Positions 57,255 through 64,000 of a stretch of DNA of 64,000 bases are shown here, one piece after another; position 1 is the stretch's first letter, and each line of letters begins with the position of its first letter. The notes under the pieces are model-generated. The model worked only from the letters and a program-made list of their open reading frames with translations. It ran no database searches and was not told where the DNA came from. Source of the DNA: Medicago truncatula (taxonomy: Eukaryota; Streptophyta; Magnoliopsida; Fabales; Fabaceae); contig NC_053045.1 in the NCBI RefSeq assembly GCF_003473485.1, forward strand, positions 39,406,494 through 39,470,493. The letters run 5' to 3'. The position numbers and the translations under genes are program-made.

Positions 57255-60200
57255 TTAAAGTTGATTCCGTAATTGCGTCAATAAAACTTGCATTGACTCA
57301 ATCTGTTGACTAAGTTGTTTAACAACGTCAAGGTGCTGAAGGGAGGACTCAGAAATACCAATATCAGTGATCAAAGCATTAATCTTAGCCTGTGAATCCA
57401 CAACTGCTTCCTCAAGAAAAGTTATCGTTGATTCCATAGATTTGTGCGGGCTGTCATTTATTAGTTTTGGTAATTGAGAAGGCCCCCTGCTGCTAACACT
57501 ACCATCTATGCTGAGTTTCCCAGGAGAGAGAATCTTGTCAATGCCTTCGCTCCCTGCAAATCGTGATAATAAATGTTCACAAAAAAATGAGGGCAGAAAT
57601 AACTCATAATATCCTTTAGGTTATTATTCAACCCAACCAACCTTTAAGTCACTAGTGTTTTCCTATAGCTTCTAACCCTAAAACAAAGTAACTCATAATA
57701 TCCTTTGGGTGGTTATTGATATGTGCTTCCTCTCTTCAATGATCGAGATACTCTAAAATTTTAAACTTAACTCAATCCCATAAAATCAGTTTGTAAAGCA
57801 ATGATTGTCCAAGTTTTATAACTTTATTTAGACTATATCTCTATCCAATGTGGGACTTGAGTTTTTTTCCTCCAATACACTTCTTCACGTTTAGAGCGAT
57901 TTGACTTGGTGCATGGATAATACAGAGTGGTTCATTAACAGATCAAGGATAGACCCTGCTATCTTGATTTTTGACTTAATTCAACCCACAAAATTGTTTT
58001 GTAAGGTTAAGATTGTGCAAGCCCTATAAACACATTTTGGGTCATATCTAAGCATTGGATACATGATAACAAAAAAGTAAGGATTGACCGATGAAAAGCA
58101 TTGGATACATCAAAAAAAATTACAGCATACCAATGTTTCCTAGCTGATCCATTATAGACTGGCTGACAGAACCTTCTAGCTTAAGCAATTGCAGAATTCC
58201 AGCTGTTATACGGCCCATGGAATCAATTTCAGATTTGCATAAAAAATTGAGGTGCTGGAACTCATCCTTGGTTACAACAGCCTCGATCTGCAAGGTAAAA
58301 TCTTGATCATACACAACCATATCCTATAGAGAGACATTGGTTACATACTTTAGTTATGAGATTCCGATTACCGGTTGTTTTATAGAGAATTTTAGGTTTC
58401 CCACTTCCCAATCGGCCCTTTCATCATCAGCATTATTCTCATGTAATATCAAGTCCACTTCAAGGCCGATTCCCCAAACTGCATCAGTCAGTTCTTTAAC
58501 TCCATTAGTGGTTAACATGGATGACATGACATCTTTTTGGGGTGTGGGTTTCAAGATCTTCAGCCCTTGAACTACAACCTGCAAGTACCATCTCAATATG
58601 CAACGGTTACAACAGGCCGTGTCTAAACAACATGTGAGACGCAGAAATAATAAGACACGCATAATATCAATCAGTGCTGCGTTTGTTTCAAAGTATATAT
58701 TACATTCATATGAATAATCATTATATTCTCAAGAATGTCATTCCTGGGTTAATTTCAATTAATATTTAATATTTCAGATGCTTTTTTTAATTTAAATGGT
58801 GCAAAAGGAAGTTGTGTTTAGATTAGAATATGACTTCCATGCCCATGTCATGGACAAGACGAGACACACTCCACATCATGAAAATTAAAACAGTAAAACA
58901 TGGGAATGTCATTTCCTGGGAATTAAAAATACTCGAGACAAGAAAAGTAGAACTTCTATAAACAATGGGAATATCATATCTCAAGTTTGCATCCTGGTGA
59001 ACAACTTAACATACCTTAAAACAAACACTGCAAAATTCTCTAAAACGACCTATTTCTCTACAATGGACAGTATGATTTTATCAACTAAAAGATTTAATGA
59101 ACAAAATATCAAAGTTCTAGACAGGAGCAAAAATAAACGAGATATTTCAACATAGCAGTTGTTACTAGTCAGTCAAATAAAAAATGTGTAGCACATCTAA
59201 CGAATCATCGACTATCCATTTTGGTCTGATAAGTTTTAACAACATTTGAATGATAAAAGTCATAGGTGGGAATTTGCAAATTATATTACTGGGTCCCATG
59301 ATATACTATAGACCACTCATACCATGGATAACTGAAAGCAAATAATTGAATGCAAATTTCTCTGGGAAATTCAAACTAATGGACTGCCAATATAGTTTTT
59401 AAACACTTTGATATGGTGTTTTTCCTTATTTCTTAGTGTCATCCAATAAACCCAAGTATTACTCTTTAAAGCAGTGAGAAACTCCTTAATTATCCAGAAA
59501 GCAACTTACGCACACAAACTGCTTTAAATCTTGAAGAAAAAAGTATTTGTTTACCGTAACCAGTTCAAAAGGTTGTTTTCTATGTGAATGTTGCGCCTTG
59601 CCACCTGAAACCTTCTTTGGGCCACTTCTAGCTTTTACTTCTAAACTGTGGAAGGTTGTATGCCAACACCTCTGTTCTCTACCTATGTCTCCTTGACTGG
59701 AGAACCACCATCTTTTGGCCATATCTTGTGCACCTTCAAGAGCAAACAACCAGTCCCTCAACTCTATAATTACATCCACAGTGTCTGGCTTCTTTAAGTG
59801 TGGAAAACTGGGTTCTTTCCCTTCTATCACACTTTCTGGTGTAAAATATGGTCAGTAAGAAATGATACTTATGTAAGAACTAAGACACGAGGAAACCAAC
59901 ATAGTAAAATATTTAATATATATATAGCAAACACCAGCTTCATTAAATGAGGCTGTCTCATACCATTTTCTGAATTATCAACAATTATACGTGTTGTCTT
60001 AAAATGTTTTCCCAATGGTCCTTTTTGTAAGTTTGCCAACCCTTTAGAAAGACCCTTCCCTGGACCGCCATCAGGCCCAAGTATTCCAACCCGATGCAGG
60101 AGGGCTTCAGCGTAGTTCATTCCACCACCAAGACGAACACCAGATATTGAAGCGGAGATATTCAAACAATGAGACTCATTGTCTACTTCACAAAATGGTA

Positions 60201-63200
60201 TGACTTGATCCATACTTAAGATCAAAAACGGGACTGAACGAGCATTACCATTCAATAAATGATTACTGTTATCCACCCAAAAAACAGCTGTCAGTTGAGG
60301 GTATCCAGTATCACTCATTGAAGGAACATTTTCCCCAAAAATAAAAGACGAACCATTTTCACATGCCAAATGCTCCTCAGAATCCACACAATCTATCTCA
60401 ACACTCTCCCAACGTAAAGTGGATGATACAACAATAGCACCACCAAGGGTTCTATGAGTGGCATTAAAGAACAGATCATCTCCGACAAACTGTACTAGAG
60501 GAATTCCCTCCATATTCACAGAAGAAGACTCAAGAAATCGAAATTGGAGCTTTTTTATGGCTAAACTTACAGCAGCGTCACTAGGAACTTTGTCAATCAG
60601 CTGTCCACTGAAAGATGTATTCCTAGCGTCCTTCATTTCTTTCCTTTTCCAAGCTATGGCTATTTTTTCACTAACTCGCCCAAAATAAGCATAGAGATCA
60701 AGGACAAAAAATAATTGTTCTATAGAAGTGTTGGATAGATACTGTTCACAAGAAACCCCAACCCTCATAATACCCGCAGGAGGAGGAACCTTTAACAATG
60801 GGCTGCCGTCAGCAGTCACCATAGCTACTTCAAAGCAAGCATCTTTCAAATCAACACATCTCCACAATCCAGCAGTCCATCCCAGAGAATTCTGACGCCC
60901 AAATGTGCCAGTATTTGCTTCCAAAGATAGAGTAAGGTGGGATGTTCTGGCAGCCCACTTCTTCTGGCTGGCATCAATTGGTTGATCTTCCCAGAGACAG
61001 AAGCAAGCAGGATCATTCTCCAGGTTTAGTATTCTTGGTTTCATTGAAGGTGAATCTAAAACAAAAAGGTTTTCAATATGTAGCCTTGCTCCAGCAAATA
61101 AGGATTTAATTGTATCATCCGCGTTGCTTACACAAAAATCCAATTGGGCCTTATCCAAAGGAACTGTAATATCCAAACCCTTGAGAGTGAAAATAAAAGA
61201 ATTCACAGAGAAATCTGGTAAAATGTCACCACGATTGACAACAATTCCATCAGCTAAGAAGGATGATATCCTCAAGCAGGATTCTTCATGGAGATGGACC
61301 TGTAAAATAAAGAAATGTCATCAAATAATTGGAAACAAAAAATTAAATAGATGTACTGGCAGGTACTTTACTAAAATAGCTTCAAAGGAGCCATATACCA
61401 TAAGAGACTGACAGTCAATAACTGTTTGAGAAGCAAGGGATGGTGGAAGTGGAGAAGGCATGATCTGAAGGGCGTGGATGCATATTAGAGGAGTTTCCAC
61501 AATCAATTGCCACTGCTGTTCTCCTAGAGGATATATTGGCGGGCAAAAGCTTCTAGCTTCCAAAAGGAAGGAATGAAACAATTTAATTAACCAAACATAT
61601 TCTTAACAAGAAAATGAGTCAATAACTTGGACAGTTCAATTTTTAATCCAATGTATGCAAAACTTTTACATTACCATACAACCAATCAGATGTTGCCACG
61701 TCATTAAAAGAAATTGACCTCTTAGATAACAGGTAATAGCTATTAATCATAGTAAACCAATATGAAGCCATGACTTATGACATGTGAGTGGCCGAATTAA
61801 ATTCATACCAAAATCCGGCACTTGAAAAGCTTGTTGTGTGACAGATTCCATCGATGGCTGCACTAATGTACATGGAGGGCGTGAAAATGTATCCCTGTAT
61901 TTCAAGAATCACATACTACAATTTAGTTACAGTATAACAATCAATACAGTCAACTAGAAATCTCTTCATCCTTCCATTAGTAATCTAGACATAGCATAAA
62001 GATACAAACCTCAAAAATAGTCCTGCAATTGTAATCCTTGTCAAGTTACTGTCGTTATCTCCTTCAGAAAGACTGGCCTGCAAGGATAATCTATACAATA
62101 ATCATTCTTCTCTGTTGGGAGCCTGATAGCATGGCACAGAAAAGGGACTACAAACATGGGAACTTGATTCAACATTGAAGAGATAATAAAAGGTGTATAT
62201 TTGTCAACGGTGTTAGGTATTTTGAATGATTAAATGCAGAAAACAAAATCCCATATCATAAATTAACAAAGGAAATTAGCCGTAGAAGGAGCTTTCCATC
62301 TCTAGACTTTTATAATAGATACTTAGCTGATAACTAAAGAATTGAACTTGTGGCAAATTGATAGATATGAAACTAGCTGCTATTAAAGCTGGGCCCAGAA
62401 AGTCTCTTCATGTTTATTTTAACATACCAAAACACTCTTTAGGAAGGGAAAACATATGCAGAAGGAAAGATAATGAAAAGAGAGCCATATCTAAGAGGAT
62501 CTACCTTTACTGGAATTTTGAACTGTAGAGGTAGGGAAGGATATGGGATTTCTATCTGTTTTCTATTTTGACCTTGGGGCCATACGAATTTTCCTTGTCT
62601 GGGAGCATTGGTCTTATTACTTTAGAATTTCACTTGTAACACAATCGAATTTTGTTAGACAGAAATTGTTTCCTATGACAAATTCACATAGACAGCATAT
62701 ATGTCATGTGAACGATTTTTCTATTTTTTTTCTCTTATTTCTAGCTCATTCATATCAATTGTACCAACACGCGACATATAAGCCAATGGTTATTACATAC
62801 ACACATACACATATTACTTTAAGTAGAAAAACTACTGTTTCAACATCATATACAAAGTTCAGTATTGAGTTCCCATGATTCCTTAACAACGCTATCTTTT
62901 GAATTGTGGAAGGTTAAAAATTGATAAAACATCTAATGAAAAGAAATTTAGAATACATTGAAGAATCGGTTATCTAATTCAGAGAGCAATCTCGAGATGT
63001 TTCCTAATATCATTATGTTACCTTGTTTAGTTCGGGTGGGAATCATATGTAGTGGTGAATTTGAGCTTATGCACATAGCTTTACGCTAGTACTATGCCTA
63101 GTTCTTAATGAAAATAGGTGTAAGTGCTTTGTATTTTAAACACATACCATATCAATCTAATATCAAATTATTCAGAACCTCCTTGCTCTCTTTTGTCCTT

Positions 63201-63343
63201 TCCTATCTAAAACCTATAATTTCAACAAGGAGACATCGAAAAAAATAAAATGAGTGCATGGAGAAAGAAACAAATGGTAATACTATTGAGGAAAAGTACC
63301 CGAGAAAAAAAGAGGGACTGCATTAAAAGCTCAAGCTGGAACC
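57255..63343 (-). CDS. UHRF1BP1-like chorein/VPS13-related protein, C-terminal part
   Basis: Minus-strand exons 63343-63300, 62077-62010, 61894-61809, 61556-61399, 61299-59964, 59835-59555, 58578-58372, 58323-58131 and 57553-57255 join with consistent phases into 889 residues ending at TAA (57257-57255). The 5' part lies past the window edge. Recognisable family phrases are LELLMQSLFFSR, LRISSFLADGIVVN, DPACFCLW, VEQLFFVLDLYAYFGRVSEK, ISGVRLGGGMNYAEALLHR and LRDWLFALEG. The last 60 residues look like a coiled coil. The plant relatives (Arabidopsis At3g20720 type, from memory) are annotated with an N-terminal chorein domain, which here would be outside the window. Family role: a repeating-beta-groove channel that moves lipids between membranes at contact sites. 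No lesion is visible. Confidence 0.88.
57745..58060. repeat. Dispersed legume repeat pieces in a chorein intron
   Basis: Two adjacent stretches (about 57760-57880 and 57960-58060) have the wording TTAACTCAATCCCATAAAAT ... GATTGTCCAAG ... CCAATGTGGGACTT. Similar wording occurs at 3050-3180 and 16130-16240 in the PPR duplicates. I recognise it as a common interspersed sequence but cannot assign a class. Confidence 0.4.
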
Positions 63344-63436
63344 CTGCAAGGTGATGTCAAATGATTGTAAGATCATTTTGCATAGCATGTATACACATAG
63401 GACTTTATTTTACTGGACACATTAGACTATTACTAT

Positions 63437-63660
63437 TAGAGCATCCACAGTGGACCTCCTCGCCTCGGGTGCTTAAGTGGGTCTCATATATACACATTAC
63501 TCATTTTGTAATTTTTTAAATTAATGCTTAATAAGCGACCATTCTCTCCAACCCGGCACCTCAAAAAGATACTAAATGGGTCCCACAAATAAATTTATAT
63601 CATTACATTTAAGTGGGCCCGCAAAAAAGTGAAGAGAGTGAGAGCATCCACAATGGCTTA
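63437..63660. repeat. Repeated GAGCATCCACARTGG word in a chorein intron
   Basis: AGAGCATCCACAGTGG (63438) and AGAGCATCCACAATGG (63642) lie about 200 bases apart in the same orientation. This phrase is typical of the ends of Harbinger-type MITEs, so these may be the left ends of two nested or tandem elements. No right ends or duplications were found. Confidence 0.35.
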
Positions 63661-63794
63661 CAGTTTCGATCAATGGCTCAAGAAAAAGGTGGAGTTCTAT
63701 GGCCAAAGAGAGTAGTAGAAGAGCTTGAAAAACGGTAACTCTTCCTTTGCAGCCATATTGCGACAACAAGGCTGCAATAAATATAGTTCATAAT

Positions 63795-64000
63795 CCAAAC
63801 TTTGCAGCCATATTGAAGAGAGAGTGGTATGCATTCCATTTGTTCCAACCACCCAACAGATTGTAGATGGTCTAACCAAGGGCCAACTGTTTGAACACCA
63901 AGTTACCAAGTTGGGTATGATACATATGTTTACACCAGCTTGAGGGGGAGTGTAGATAAATTAAGAATGCTTGAATCTATGGGTTTAAATAAATTAGGCA
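63795..64000 (+). mobile_element. copia polyprotein C-terminus and 3' LTR start
   Basis: The plus strand reads CIPFVPTTQQIVDGLTKGQL followed by FEHQVTKLGM and a stop after FTPA, the usual end of the RNase H region of a Ty1/copia polyprotein. A purine-rich tract (GAGGGGGAG) immediately precedes TGTAGATAAATTAAG at 63951, a typical LTR start. The LTR runs off the window. It lies upstream of the last visible chorein exon, probably in an intron. Confidence 0.8.

Noticed and set aside
62543..62878. 111-codon plus-strand open frame
   Set aside because: It lies in an intron of the chorein-like gene on the opposite strand and has no recognisable features.

Overview
The window looks like nuclear DNA of a papilionoid legume, most like Medicago or a close relative. 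This is an inference: the base composition is AT-rich, the genes are split by many GT-AG introns, a cluster of TIR-NBS-LRR (TNL) immune-receptor genes is present, and the mobile elements (tRNA-derived SINE, Stowaway-, Mutator-, hAT-, Harbinger- and CACTA-type elements, copia and RTE fragments) resemble legume families. No bacterial or organellar genes are seen.

Layout. (1) 1-7.4 kb: non-coding, with retroelement-like debris and an old partial copy (about 1035-4580) of exons of the next gene. (2) 7418-19089, plus strand: a 16-exon gene for an 873-residue PPR protein with a probable organelle presequence and a Lys-rich tail. All exon phases join without a break. (3) 19.1-22.8 kb: element-rich spacer ending in a CACTA terminus that abuts a TNL gene lacking its 5' half. 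(4) 22.8-55.8 kb, all plus strand: six TNL loci with one four-exon plan (TIR / NB-ARC / short exon / LRR plus C-JID). TNL2 (27056-30608), TNL3 (32935-36300) and TNL4 (39680-43528) are intact. TNL1 (22845-24148), TNL5 (46997-50649) and TNL6 (52161-55801) are pseudogenes, and a further 3'-end relic lies at 44991-45120. (5) 57255-63343, minus strand: the C-terminal 889 residues of a chorein/VPS13-related (UHRF1BP1-like) lipid-transfer protein whose 5' part lies beyond the window. (6) 63.8-64 kb: the 3' end of a copia element.

How it works together. The TNLs are tandem paralogs of one immune-receptor family undergoing birth and death: duplication, nonsense and frameshift decay, internal in-frame repeat expansion and heavy transposon invasion. 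The flanking PPR and chorein genes are presumably single-copy housekeeping neighbours.

The most informative observations are: several mobile elements whose target-site duplications can be read directly, some nested; a SINE insertion dated by an empty paralogous site; two in-frame tandem duplications within TNL4; loss of the canonical start codon in TNL3; MHG in place of MHD in every uninterrupted TNL; a stop codon built into the intron-1 donor of every TIR exon; and an LTR carrying six near-palindromic repeats placed as the promoter of TNL5. I found no wholly unprecedented biological system.
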